Made by a program: the position numbers and the translations under genes. A model generated the notes under the pieces. The model saw nothing but the letters and a program-made list of their open reading frames with translations. It was not told where the DNA came from and made no database searches. Source: Nitrospirales bacterium (lineage in GTDB: Bacteria; Nitrospirota; Nitrospiria; Nitrospirales; UBA8639). From it: a stretch of 64,000 bases of DNA. Positions 52,012-61,517 of this stretch are shown one piece after another. Each line of letters starts with the position of its first letter. Position 1 is the stretch's first letter. The DNA lies in assembly GCA_031315865.1 (NCBI GenBank), contig JALDRJ010000002.1, positions 186,001-250,000 on the forward strand, read 5' to 3'.

Positions 52012-53646
52012 TTATATGGCAGAAGATCTGAACTTTTTCCGCATGTGATTCCGGATGGCAATGGCCGCAAGATTCAGGAAGATGACCACCATCACAAGAA
52101 TCAAGGTGGTCACGTACACCATCGGCTTTGCGGCTTCAACGTTCGGCGACTGAAAACCGACATCGAAAATGTGAAACCCGAGATGCATGAATTTGCGCTC
52201 AAAATGCACGAATGGAAAATGCGTGTCCAATGGGAGAGCCGGAGCCAATTTTACGACCCCAGTGAGCATCAGAGGGGCCACTTCGCCTGTTGCGCGAGAC
52301 ACCGCCAAGATTAATCCGGTGAGGATGCCCGGCAACGCGCAAGGCAGAATCACGCGAACCATGCTTTCAATCTTCGTGGCGCCTAACGCCAGAGATCCCT
52401 CTCGATATTCTCGCGGCACGGCCGAAAGACCTTCTTCTGTCGCGACGATGACAACCGGCACGGTCAATAAGGCCAACGTCAACGAGGCCCATAGGATGCC
52501 CCCTGTTCCAAACGTCGGGTTCGGTAACGCTTCCGGATAAAAAAGGCTGTCAATGGTTCCTCCGACCGCATACACAAAGAATCCCAACCCGAACACGCCG
52601 AAGACGATCGAAGGGACCCCCGCCAGGTTATTCACCGCAATACGCACGATACGGACGATCAACCCTTGTTTCGAGTATTCCCTGAGGTAAAAAGCCGCCA
52701 GGACTCCGAACGGCACCACGGCCACGCTCATGATCAAGACCATCATGACCGTTCCAAATATGGCCGGGAATATGCCTCCCTCCGTATTCGCTTCTCGAGG
52801 CTCTTCAGTCAAAACGGCCCAAAAGTTTTGACAATAGGTCAGGATTTTGTCAAACGTCCCCATCGCATTCGGACGGATGGCATCCACAATTTGCCCAACC
52901 GGTAAAGTTTTTTCCTGGCCATTCGCATCGACCAGGACCACTGAATATTCGTCCAATCGTTGTGTCAAACCTCGGAGAGAATCGACGTGAGCTTGGTACT
53001 CTTTTTCTAAACTCTGAATGTGCTGACGAAGCTCTACGACGTCCGTCGAATTCCCACGGCCTGCGAGTTCTAGGCCCCGAATTTTAAGGCGGGCGCTTTC
53101 GATCTCATGATTAATGTCGCCAATCTCGTCACGTCGTATATGTTCAATGTTGTCATGCAGTTCATTCGCCTGTTCGACCAGGGGCCCTAAACGCTTCCAG
53201 CTCTCGGCGTGTCCTGAGCTGACGGTCTCCTCTCCATGTTTGATCGCTTGAACCCAGCCATAAAAGTCACCCCATTCTCTTCGCTCGAAGGCCACCGCAT
53301 CATTCGGCGTTTCAGCGGACATGATCTGGTCGGTATCGACCCATCGAAAGTCCAGGCCATAGAGGTCTCGATTCCCGATCTTCAACTGAACACGCGTTTT
53401 TCCGTCAGGAAATTGAGGAGTTTCAGAATCAGGAATGACCTCTTCCCCCTTGAGTTCCCCGAGTATTTTAGTCCCGTCTTTGAGCTGCATTTCCACGAGC
53501 GCGTGAGGCCAAAAAAACCCTAGTCCATTGATCATGATCAGGATGAGAACTCCCCCGACCAGGAGCAACGACGTGGCGACCGCTGCACCGCAGAACCAAA
53601 CGAACAACGTTCCTGAGTCGAAAAACTTTTTGATCTCTCGTGTCAT
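52012..53646 (-). CDS. pstA: PstA permease, enlarged form
   Basis: 544 residues against about 290 for the compact form. After one helix (residues about 15-43) there is a periplasmic insert of about 220 residues, partly coiled coil ([35 protein letters not shown] and [23 protein letters not shown]). The canonical six-helix permease with [45 protein letters not shown] follows. It resembles the long PstA of gammaproteobacteria. Coupled to PstC upstream. Confidence 0.9.
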   Translation of the reverse strand: MTREIKKFFDSGTLFVWFCGAAVATSLLLVGGVLILIMINGLGFFWPHALVEMQLKDGTKILGELKGEEVIPDSETPQFPDGKTRVQLKIGNRDLYGLDFRWVDTDQIMSAETPNDAVAFERREWGDFYGWVQAIKHGEETVSSGHAESWKRLGPLVEQANELHDNIEHIRRDEIGDINHEIESARLKIRGLELAGRGNSTDVVELRQHIQSLEKEYQAHVDSLRGLTQRLDEYSVVLVDANGQEKTLPVGQIVDAIRPNAMGTFDKILTYCQNFWAVLTEEPREANTEGGIFPAIFGTVMMVLIMSVAVVPFGVLAAFYLREYSKQGLIVRIVRIAVNNLAGVPSIVFGVFGLGFFVYAVGGTIDSLFYPEALPNPTFGTGGILWASLTLALLTVPVVIVATEEGLSAVPREYREGSLALGATKIESMVRVILPCALPGILTGLILAVSRATGEVAPLMLTGVVKLAPALPLDTHFPFVHFERKFMHLGFHIFDVGFQSPNVEAAKPMVYVTTLILVMVVIFLNLAAIAIRNHMRKKFRSSAI

Positions 53647-53657
53647 GATGCCGACCG

Positions 53658-55973
53658 CTAAAATTGGCTGTAGCGTGCCCGGAGCCGCTGTCTCACGATT
53701 TCGGCGAAGGTGTTCACCACAGACGTGAACAGAAACAGGATTAACCCCGCCAAGAAGAGCAGCCGGTACAGCGTTCCGCCATGAGGCGCCTCTGGCATTT
53801 CCACCGCAATGTTCGCCGACAACGTTCGAAACCCATTAAACAGATTCATATCCATAACCGGGGTATTACCGGTCGCCATTAAGACGATCATGGTTTCGCC
53901 CACGACGCGTCCGAGTCCGATCATCAGCGCGGAAAACAACCCAGGGCTGGCTGAAACGATGACGAGTTTGGTCAAGGTCTGCCATGGGGTCGCCCCGAGA
54001 GCGAGGGACCCCGCCACTAAATGACGCGGGACATTATTGATCGAATCTTCAGAGATGCTAAAAATTGTGGGGATGACCGCCATACCCATCGCAAAGGCGA
54101 TCACGAGCGCATTCCGCTGATCATACCCCAACCCAAAGTTGGACAGTAACCATCGCTTATAGTCTGAATCAAACAGCCAACTTTCAACCTGCTGATTCAT
54201 CTGCAAACAGACCCACACCGTCCCGCCCATGACGACGAGCAGCGCCAAGAGCTCCGCCACGTTCCCAGACTTGCCTCTCATCAGTGGAGGCAGAAATTGC
54301 CAGCCGACGCAGACCAGAAGAATCGCCAACGGTAGAAATATGAACATGGCCACGACTGCGGGAAAGATCTTTTCCAGCAACGGAGCGAACCACAATCCAG
54401 CAAGAAATCCCAGCACCACCGTAGGCAGGGCTTCCATGATCTCCACCACCGGCTTGACGACTGCCCGAACGTTTGGATTCATGAACATCGCGGTGTAAAT
54501 CGCCGCCAATACCGCGATCGGAGTCGCGAGGAGCATCGCGTAGATCGTGCCCTTCAACGTCCCGAACATCAACGGCCATAAGCCAAATTTCGGCTCAAAT
54601 GCGTCAGACCCTCCAGTTGACTGCCAAATATGATTCGGTTCTTCGTAGCCTTCGTACAATATCGCCGAAAATAACGACGCCACCGTCGATTCCGGGTGTT
54701 CATTCTCGAGATCATACACCGTGAGTATTCCCGCCTGATCCACGGCAACGACACCATCAGACTTCGGCGAAAACTTGACTGACAACACAGACGACCCGTT
54801 TCCCTCGATATTGAGTAACGTCTGATGTGACGTCGAATGATGGACGGCTATCCCACCGGAAGAATCGGTTGTGACAAATCCCTTGTCTCGCAATGAAGGA
54901 GAAATCGCGGTCACCGCCCCGTGATGCCGATCGAAGTCTCGTATTTTTTCCAATCGCGGATCTCCGCCCACATCTGGATTGATGACCGACATCCACACCG
55001 ACACTGTCCCTTTATCCGTCCCGACCACGATCGATCGATCGCCGATCAAGTACGACAAAGCCGTAATGGATGTCCCGACCGAGTAGGTCCCCATCAATCT
55101 TGGGTTCTCGACAGTTCTGATATCCCAGTACATTAATTTTCCGGCAGACGTGCCGGCGATCAAATTTTCTCCAAGATCATCCAAGAGCAGGACTGAAATG
55201 GTGTCAACGCCCTCATCCGTTACTTCCGTTTGAAGGATCGTGACTTCAGTCTCTTGCGCGAAGAGACCTCCGGATTCCGACTCTTCAACTTTCGTGATGA
55301 AGAGTCGCCCCGATTCCGTCAAGGCACACATGACGGTTCCGTTTTCAATTTCACGATAGGCTAGTTGGGCGATGGGCTCAGAAGTTGGAACGGCCTTAAT
55401 CGGCTCTGCAGAAGTGACGACAGGGCTTATGCTCCTCTGGTCGTTTTGAAATGTGACCTGATAATTGACATAGAGGGGAATGACCCGTCCATCACGTGTC
55501 GCGAGACCATACGTATCGCCTTTTCCCGGAGAGCGAGCGACCGTGGTCACGAGTTCTTCGTCAAATTTTGGGATTGACTCGAGGGGAACAGGCTTGCCGG
55601 CAGGCAGTGCATAGAAGGAAATCTCGCCTTTTTCCAGGAGGTATCCGACTTCCATGTATTCATCAATCCCTACGCCGATCGTGCGAGGGGATTCATTCGC
55701 CAACGATTCCACGATGTGACTGGAAGTGGTTTGCTCGTGAGAAGCCGAATAAAACAGGGGCGCGACTTCAACGAAAAGATACGTGAAAATTCCAAATATG
55801 CTGATGATCGTGGCGAGACCACCGATCGTGATGACGCTGGTGGCCAATGTGTCGACCCAGCGCCGCAAGGTTCTGGTGGTCACACCCGATAGAAAAGAAG
55901 AAGCCGGGGTTTCCGGAATATCAGCTGAATCCGCGGTCGTGTTGACGTTACTCATAAGCTTGTCGATCGTCAT
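53658..55973 (-). CDS. pstC: PstC permease with large propeller-like periplasmic domain
   Basis: 771 residues. The first helix (about 40-65) is followed by some 380 residues of beta-rich repeat (MYWDIRTVENPRLMGTYSVGTSITALSYLIGDRSIVVGTDKGTVSVW) resembling a WD40-like propeller. The transport core ends with [53 protein letters not shown] 55973 has GAGG upstream. The family of long PstC proteins exists in gammaproteobacteria; the role of the propeller is unknown, perhaps substrate or partner sensing in the periplasm. Confidence 0.88.
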   Translation of the reverse strand: MTIDKLMSNVNTTADSADIPETPASSFLSGVTTRTLRRWVDTLATSVITIGGLATIISIFGIFTYLFVEVAPLFYSASHEQTTSSHIVESLANESPRTIGVGIDEYMEVGYLLEKGEISFYALPAGKPVPLESIPKFDEELVTTVARSPGKGDTYGLATRDGRVIPLYVNYQVTFQNDQRSISPVVTSAEPIKAVPTSEPIAQLAYREIENGTVMCALTESGRLFITKVEESESGGLFAQETEVTILQTEVTDEGVDTISVLLLDDLGENLIAGTSAGKLMYWDIRTVENPRLMGTYSVGTSITALSYLIGDRSIVVGTDKGTVSVWMSVINPDVGGDPRLEKIRDFDRHHGAVTAISPSLRDKGFVTTDSSGGIAVHHSTSHQTLLNIEGNGSSVLSVKFSPKSDGVVAVDQAGILTVYDLENEHPESTVASLFSAILYEGYEEPNHIWQSTGGSDAFEPKFGLWPLMFGTLKGTIYAMLLATPIAVLAAIYTAMFMNPNVRAVVKPVVEIMEALPTVVLGFLAGLWFAPLLEKIFPAVVAMFIFLPLAILLVCVGWQFLPPLMRGKSGNVAELLALLVVMGGTVWVCLQMNQQVESWLFDSDYKRWLLSNFGLGYDQRNALVIAFAMGMAVIPTIFSISEDSINNVPRHLVAGSLALGATPWQTLTKLVIVSASPGLFSALMIGLGRVVGETMIVLMATGNTPVMDMNLFNGFRTLSANIAVEMPEAPHGGTLYRLLFLAGLILFLFTSVVNTFAEIVRQRLRARYSQF

Positions 55974-56025
55974 CTAGCCTCACCACTTCATAATCACGAA
56001 GTGGCGCATTGACACTCAAACACAA

Positions 56026-56069
56026 AGAGCCATGCCTTCATCCTGGAACCGCATCAAAGGCATGGCTCT
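56026..56069 (-). terminator. Intercistronic hairpin between pstS and pstC
   Basis: AGAGCCATGCCTT (56026-56038) pairs perfectly over 13 bp with AAGGCATGGCTCT (56057-56069). In the minus direction it is followed by a T-rich stretch (TTGTGTTTG). Position after pstS suggests partial termination, or 3' stabilisation to make more PstS than permease. A second 7-bp hairpin lies at 55983-56004. Confidence 0.65.
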
Positions 56070-56154
56070 CGTGCTTATTCTGACTTAACGGTTCATTGCG
56101 CCCTCATAACAGTCATGCGAGAACGTGGACAACAGAAAATCGCACGATTGAGAG

Positions 56155-57195
56155 TTATGACATTTCGCCAATCTTTTTATCAATCAAGTTCTGCGGCAGT
56201 GGGAAATACCCATCCTTTATGACCACCTGCTGACCCTCCTTACTATACACAAAACTTAAAAATTCCTTTACCAGCGGCGGCAAGGGTTTTCCTGGAGCCT
56301 TATTGACATAGACGAATAAGAATCGCGCCAACGGATATTTCCCGGATGACGCATTGGCAAACGTTGGATCAAAACAGCCTTGGCCTTTTTTGTCGGACAA
56401 TGGGATCGCGCGGACACCTGAAGTTTTATACCCGATCCCGCTGTACCCCATCCCTCCACGGTCCTCCGTCACGCCCTGTACGACGGACGCTGAGCCTGGT
56501 TGCTCTTTGACATCATCCCGATAATCACCTTTTTTCAAGACTTTCTCTTTAAAAAACCCATAGGTTCCTGACGCCGAATTCCTGCCATACAGGCTGACCC
56601 GCCTCGACTCCCATGTTCCATTGAGACCAGCCTTTCCCCACGTGTCGATCGACACATTGTAGCCGCGCCGACGGGTCTTGGAAAAGGCCGCATCAACTTC
56701 CTCCATGCTCAGACATTGCACCGGATTATCCTTGTTCACGTACAAAGCAAGCGCATCGACGGCCACGGGAAACGCCGTTGGCTTATAGCCAAACCTGGCT
56801 TCGAATTTATCCATTTCTTTGGCTTTCATCTGTCGAGACATTGGACCGAGTTGCGCGGTCCCCTCGATCAACGCAGGAGGAGCCGTGCTCGACCCCTTCC
56901 CTTCGATCTGAATCTTGACGTTCGGGTACTGCTTTCGAAAACCCTCGGCCCATAATGTCATCAGATTATTCAACGTATCAGATCCAATGCTGTTCACATT
57001 GCCGGATACGCCACTGACTCGTTCGTAAGCTTTCCACCCAGGATCCGTCATGGAATCACTTCCGGCAAACGTCACCGACGTACCCGTCAGGATCAAACCG
57101 AGCGATAGCCCGATGAATGTGGCGCCTTTCAAGAATGGAACGTAAGACGATCCATGCTTTTCGCCCAAATGATCAAGATTGTTTTCTGCCTTCAT
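56155..57195 (-). CDS. pstS: PstS phosphate-binding protein (main operon)
   Basis: Periplasmic high-affinity phosphate receptor. A signal peptide (residues about 20-45, FIGLSLGLILTGTSVTFAG) is followed by the binding fold: NSIGSDTLNNLMTLWAEGF, KGSSTAPPALIEGTAQLGPMSRQ, and NSASGTYGFFKEKVL containing the phosphate-contact Ser/Gly loop. GGAGG lies upstream of the ATG. First gene of the operon, directly under a four-unit Pho box. Confidence 0.94.
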   Translation of the reverse strand: MKAENNLDHLGEKHGSSYVPFLKGATFIGLSLGLILTGTSVTFAGSDSMTDPGWKAYERVSGVSGNVNSIGSDTLNNLMTLWAEGFRKQYPNVKIQIEGKGSSTAPPALIEGTAQLGPMSRQMKAKEMDKFEARFGYKPTAFPVAVDALALYVNKDNPVQCLSMEEVDAAFSKTRRRGYNVSIDTWGKAGLNGTWESRRVSLYGRNSASGTYGFFKEKVLKKGDYRDDVKEQPGSASVVQGVTEDRGGMGYSGIGYKTSGVRAIPLSDKKGQGCFDPTFANASSGKYPLARFLFVYVNKAPGKPLPPLVKEFLSFVYSKEGQQVVIKDGYFPLPQNLIDKKIGEMS

Positions 57196-57231
57196 AAATG
57201 TACCTCCAGTTAAAACGTAAAACGGTTATGC

Positions 57232-57287
57232 ATAGTAAGGAAACAGTATGTCTGCCGTGTAACGCTCATGTTACGAAGCTGTTAACT
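57232..57287 (-). promoter_or_regulatory. Pho box and -10 of the pst operon
   Basis: Minus-strand units AGTTAAC (57281-57287), TCGTAAC (57270-57276), GCGTTAC (57259-57265), CAGACAT (57248-57254), then 10 nt and TACTAT (57232-57237), an excellent -10. The upstream units overlap the last codons and stop of the 106-aa gene. Best-defined site in the window because pst is a known Pho target. Confidence 0.85.
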
Positions 57288-57591
57288 CCATCTTCACCAC
57301 TGATCGACGGACCAATTTTCCCACGGATGGGCCGAGATATTGGGGTTTCCCGAACGACCGAATCATGATTCCGTATTCAGCCTGTTCTAATTCAAGCTTT
57401 TCCTCCCCCCACAACCAACTCACGGCTTTCAGCACCTCAACCCACCGACAGTGAGGCAACTGAGCGACAAGTTCCTCCACAGACATGGAACCATTCACGT
57501 GGAGAATTGAGAGTATGCTGTCTTGCAGCTCGGCTTCCCGTTCATTCGGGCTCACTTCGTCTTGGGTATTCGCTGACTTAAAGTGTGTCAT
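57271..57591 (-). CDS. Small winged-helix-like protein under Pho control
   Basis: 106 residues, unrecognised. The middle (LQDSILSILHVNGSMSVEELVAQLPHCRWVEVLKAVSWLWGEEKLELEQAEYGIMIRS) fits a helix-turn-helix with wing. It has its own Pho box upstream, and its stop lies inside the pstS Pho box. It sits between pstS and the phoR 3' end and is probably a DNA-binding modulator of the Pho response. The start is ATG 57591. Confidence 0.72.
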   Translation of the reverse strand: MTHFKSANTQDEVSPNEREAELQDSILSILHVNGSMSVEELVAQLPHCRWVEVLKAVSWLWGEEKLELEQAEYGIMIRSFGKPQYLGPSVGKLVRRSVVKMELTAS

Positions 57592-57642
57592 GATTCACGC
57601 TCCAAGGCTCTAGTGAATAATGAATCGTCTGTTCTTTAAGAC

Positions 57643-57698
57643 AGCATAGCCAGAGCATGTTACGGATAGAAGTGAAGGGCGTTACATCGTCGTAAAAT
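57643..57698 (-). promoter_or_regulatory. Pho box and -10 of the 106-aa gene
   Basis: Minus-strand units ATTTTAC (57692-57698), ATGTAAC (57681-57687), TTCACTT (57670-57676), CCGTAAC (57659-57665), then 10 nt and TATGCT (57643-57648). Same -10 hexamer as the porin promoter. Confidence 0.8.
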
Positions 57699-57780
57699 CT
57701 GGCTGACTGGTGAATACTCCTCTCATCCCTTACGCATCGGGTGATGAAACACAGAAAGCGTAACACAACGTGATGGGCGG

Positions 57781-59220
57781 CTAGGCAAGATTCATTGAAA
57801 CTGAAGAAGCCTGTGCGGGAAGCACTACCTTGACCGTGGTTCCTTTTCCCACTGTGCTGTCAATGTGAATGGTCCCTCCCTGCAAATGCACAAGATGTTT
57901 GACGATAGCCAGCCCAAGCCCCGTCCCGCCTTCTTCGCGTGAGCGTGCCTTATCGACTCGATAAAACCGTTCCGTGATGCGTGAAAGATCTGAAGGGGGA
58001 ATGCCTTGACCGGTGTCGCGTATCTCCAACGTCACAGGTCCAGACGCTCCGTTTGAGGACACCGTCGAGAACGTCACTTGCCCATTACTCGCCGTATACT
58101 TGAGGGCATTGTCCAGCAGATTCACGATGATTTGACTGACCCGGTCCCGATCCGCGTAAACCTGCACGTCGGCAGCAACCCGATTCTCGAACGTGATGCC
58201 TTTCTTCACGGCCTCTCGCTCGTAGATCCCAGACACTTCATTGACCACTTCCATCAATGACAACGGCTCCTGTTTCAGACAAACCTTGCCAGCCTCAATG
58301 TCCGAGAGGTTCATCAGATCCTTGACCAATCGGCCCAGCCGATCCGCGTGGGAATGGGCCACGCCCAAAAAGCGGCGATACATGGCTGGATCAGGAGACG
58401 TTTCATCGAGCAACGTCTCCAAATAGCCTTTGATGGCCGTCAGAGGGGTACGAAGTTCATGCGAGACATTCGCCACAAACTCGGCCCGGACACGCTCTAA
58501 GCGTCGGAGTTCGGTAATGTCGTGAAGCACGAGAATCAGTCCGCGCTGTTGCGCGACCAAGGCAAGCGGGATGGCATTAATCTCCAGTACCCGGCGTTGA
58601 GGGCTCGCCAGCACCACTTCCCGCTCACGAGGCTCGGCATTCGTGAGCGATTGGCACTGATCCACAAAGTCTGCCAGGTCCCGGTTCCTGACGACTTCCA
58701 ACAACGGACGAGCTTCGACCTGTTCGTCAGCCAAGTCCAAGATTCTTCGCGCACTGGGATTGATCACCACGATTCGTCCTTGCCGGTCCAGAGCCATAAC
58801 GCCCTCCACCATGCTATCAAGGATCATGGTGACTTTGGCCCGCTCCTCCTCAAGAGCATGCAGACGTTCTTGCACACACAAAGAAAGTTGCGTGAGAGTG
58901 TTCCGTAGCTCTTCTAATTCATTCCTGGATTCCCGATCCTGGTCTTGTTGACCGAATAACGAAAGGAGTCGCCCCGCGATACTTTGCGCGTCGTGCACCG
59001 GCCTCAAGAGTCCCTTCATGAACCAGAGAGAGACTCCAAATACCAGTGCCGCGAAACACGCCACAGTGACAATAGCCCAACCCACGTCCGGCGCGTTGTT
59101 GCTTAACACCACGCCAGTGACGATCCCGAACGCCACCAAAAGCACAGACACGACAGAAAGCATGACGGAAAGCGGACGTTTCATCGACGAGGTCGCCGCC
59201 CGTGCCTTAGGGCTCCGCAT
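57781..59220 (-). CDS. phoR: PhoR sensor histidine kinase
   Basis: Two transmembrane helices (about 18-35 and 43-65), a short linker, a PAS domain (ILDSMVEGVMALDRQGRIVVINPSARRILDL), HisKA with phospho-acceptor His in ANVSHELRTPLTAIKGYLET, and HATPase with N-box, DTGQGIPPSDL and GGTGLGLAIVKHLVHL. The start overlaps the phoB stop by 14 bp; ATG 59184 is an alternative. Very little periplasmic sequence, as in other PhoR proteins that sense through Pst/PhoU. Confidence 0.92.
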   Translation of the reverse strand: MRSPKARAATSSMKRPLSVMLSVVSVLLVAFGIVTGVVLSNNAPDVGWAIVTVACFAALVFGVSLWFMKGLLRPVHDAQSIAGRLLSLFGQQDQDRESRNELEELRNTLTQLSLCVQERLHALEEERAKVTMILDSMVEGVMALDRQGRIVVINPSARRILDLADEQVEARPLLEVVRNRDLADFVDQCQSLTNAEPREREVVLASPQRRVLEINAIPLALVAQQRGLILVLHDITELRRLERVRAEFVANVSHELRTPLTAIKGYLETLLDETSPDPAMYRRFLGVAHSHADRLGRLVKDLMNLSDIEAGKVCLKQEPLSLMEVVNEVSGIYEREAVKKGITFENRVAADVQVYADRDRVSQIIVNLLDNALKYTASNGQVTFSTVSSNGASGPVTLEIRDTGQGIPPSDLSRITERFYRVDKARSREEGGTGLGLAIVKHLVHLQGGTIHIDSTVGKGTTVKVVLPAQASSVSMNLA

Positions 59221-59896
59221 TGAATCGATACCCCACGCCTTTCACGGTCACGATTCTCCCTTGCTCAGATCCAAGTTTTTCCCGGAGTCGCCGGACGTGC
59301 ACATCGACGGTCCTGGACTCAATATCGATAGCATTCGTATACCCCCAAACGGATTCGAGAATTTGATTGCGATTCAAGACTCGTCCGTTGGCCCGCATGA
59401 GCGCGCACAACAAATCAAATTCTTTGACCGTCAATTCCACGATTTGCCCTTCAACGTGCACTTGATGCTTGGCTTCATCCACATCGAGCGCTCCGACCTT
59501 CTTGATCGGGCTGTCGTCCGGCTCCCGCCCTCGACGCAACACGGCCTTGACGCGCGCCACAAGCTCTCGAGGACTGAAGGGTTTGACGATATAATCATCG
59601 GCTCCCATTTCCAGTCCTACGATTCGATCGACCTCCTCGGCTTTCGCCGTCAGCATAATGATGGCCATGTGAGCCGTCGTAGGATCCTTGCGAAGCATTC
59701 GGCAGACTTCCAAGCCATCGATTCCTGGAAGCATCAAGTCGAGGATTAACAGGTCCGGCTTCTTCTCCCGGGCCAAATGGAGCGCACTGTCGCCGGTCGC
59801 GGCATCGAGACAGAGCAACCCCTCTTTTTCAACATGAAACCGAACAAGCTCAACAATGTCGGCTTCATCGTCAACGATTAACACAGTCTGTGCCAT
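59207..59896 (-). CDS. phoB: PhoB phosphate response regulator
   Basis: Receiver domain with DDE at 8-10 (IVDDEADIVE), phospho-acceptor Asp in LLILDLMLPGIDGLE and Lys in YIVKPFSPREL, then OmpR-type winged helix (VNLTVKEF-like segment, RVLNRNQILESVWGYTNAIDIESRTVDVHVRRLREKLG). 229 residues, full length. GAGGAG precedes the ATG. It should bind the 11-bp-spaced Pho units found through the window. Confidence 0.93.
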   Translation of the reverse strand: MAQTVLIVDDEADIVELVRFHVEKEGLLCLDAATGDSALHLAREKKPDLLILDLMLPGIDGLEVCRMLRKDPTTAHMAIIMLTAKAEEVDRIVGLEMGADDYIVKPFSPRELVARVKAVLRRGREPDDSPIKKVGALDVDEAKHQVHVEGQIVELTVKEFDLLCALMRANGRVLNRNQILESVWGYTNAIDIESRTVDVHVRRLREKLGSEQGRIVTVKGVGYRFNAEP

Positions 59897-59914
59897 AAAT
59901 TGAGCTCCTCCCTC

Positions 59915-61417
59915 CTATTCGTTGACCGTCTCCTTCATGACGGGATGTTGTTGCGCAAAGTAGTCTTTGATCGCCATCATGGCTGCGCAATCATCTTCGT
60001 TATACCGTAAAATCCGTTCAAGCAAAGCCTGTTGAGAAGGATTTTTCAAATAGTCATTAAACCAGGCGATGGAATTCGCCCCAGAGGGATCAGGGTCTCT
60101 CCACCGGAACCCCACCATTTTGGCGATATGCTTGATGCTATAGGAAAAGGTGGGCCAGTCAGAGTAAATCACGATCAGATCGGAGTACAAATCGTATTCC
60201 CGTTCGACATACCGGTCAAAGACCGCTCGATCCAGCCCATATCGTTCCATGAGTTGTTTTAAAGATGTTCGCTCCTTGTGTGAATACACATAGTAGGTCC
60301 CTTCATCCACCGAGGCAAGAAAGTCCCAGAACGCTCGAACAGTCTGCTCCTCTTCTTGAGGCTCGCGCGCGAGAAAATACTGATACGATGGGGGATTTTT
60401 CCCTTCTCGAATCAAGAGACCATATAAATAGGTCAGAGATTGTGTCGGGTCATCTTCAATATCAAAGTAGATTTCGCGCGCGCGGTCCGGAAATGCGTAT
60501 CCTGGTTGAATGCGTGGTTCATGGCGTAAAAGAACTTGGGCTCTCTGCTTCATCCGCGCCAGCGACCGTTCTCCCATCCTGGGGATTTTCTTCGGTGGCT
60601 TGAGATAGTCTCCTATCTCCATTCGTGCAATGTCTTCGACCGTGTGAAGCCCCACCGTTTTCATGAGAAATTTCTGTTTGCCCACGAAAAATAAACTCGT
60701 CGGGTCAGAACGTTCGCGCACCCACTGCTCGCAGCGATTGAACCATCCGCACAAATAACACTGACTGCCCAGAACCGGTTCAGAAGTATCATCCGCATTC
60801 ACCAATCGACGCACCTGTTCTAAGGCCAGGGAAAAGTCGGATTCAAATGGCGCAGGATCGAACACTTCAAATTCTTTCTGGCCATTGATGATTCGCGCGA
60901 GCGTTGGAAGAGTCCCTTGGTGGCTTTTCAAGAGCATTCGATAAAAAAGCACTTGAAACGCATAATGCTCCTTGAACCTTGGCTTACGTCCTTCCGTCTG
61001 CTCCCATCCCTTGCCGGCCTTAATCTCGATCGGTTCATAACAATAATCGCCAAACCGAGAAGACGCCTCTTCGCATTTCACCAACAAGTCCGGTCGGCCC
61101 ACGTAGGAATCATCTTGAAGACACCCCTGATAGATCACGGCCACGCCTTGCTCCATCAATCGAATCGTTTCGTCAAACGCGACATTCAATGAAAGCGGCT
61201 GCAAGTCCGCGACCTCCTGGTCCTCCAACGACGCCAAATATTCGCGTTCCGTTTGCAGGCCCAGTTCCCACAGCAGCCGGATAAACGTGTTGACTGTTCC
61301 TTTTTGACTCAAATCACCATGGGCGTCCAAATAGACGCGATGGGCGCACTTCGTGAAATTATACAGGTCTTGGGCTGTGATGGATTTCATGACTCGCGCA
61401 GGCGTGGCTTGAGACAC
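59915..61417 (-). CDS. TM0106-family RecB-like nuclease
   Basis: N-terminal RecB-like (PD-(D/E)xK) nuclease with IEIKAGKGWEQ, an associated cysteine set (CAHR near the N-terminus and CYLCGWFNRC) that could hold an Fe-S cluster, then a C-terminal RNase H-like domain with YFDIEDDPTQS and YNEDDCAAM. Members are uncharacterised, of possible DNA repair or defence function. GTG 61417 or ATG 61390 could be the start. Lies 18 bp upstream of phoB on the same strand, so the two may be co-transcribed. Confidence 0.8.
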   Translation of the reverse strand: MSQATPARVMKSITAQDLYNFTKCAHRVYLDAHGDLSQKGTVNTFIRLLWELGLQTEREYLASLEDQEVADLQPLSLNVAFDETIRLMEQGVAVIYQGCLQDDSYVGRPDLLVKCEEASSRFGDYCYEPIEIKAGKGWEQTEGRKPRFKEHYAFQVLFYRMLLKSHQGTLPTLARIINGQKEFEVFDPAPFESDFSLALEQVRRLVNADDTSEPVLGSQCYLCGWFNRCEQWVRERSDPTSLFFVGKQKFLMKTVGLHTVEDIARMEIGDYLKPPKKIPRMGERSLARMKQRAQVLLRHEPRIQPGYAFPDRAREIYFDIEDDPTQSLTYLYGLLIREGKNPPSYQYFLAREPQEEEQTVRAFWDFLASVDEGTYYVYSHKERTSLKQLMERYGLDRAVFDRYVEREYDLYSDLIVIYSDWPTFSYSIKHIAKMVGFRWRDPDPSGANSIAWFNDYLKNPSQQALLERILRYNEDDCAAMMAIKDYFAQQHPVMKETVNE

Positions 61418-61517
61418 CCCGTGACTATCACGCAGTGTACCAGGAACGGGAAGGCTGAAAAAGACTAGGAATCAGATGAGCAAGAAGTTATCAGGAGGAA
61501 CATGCGTGGGTCGCATA

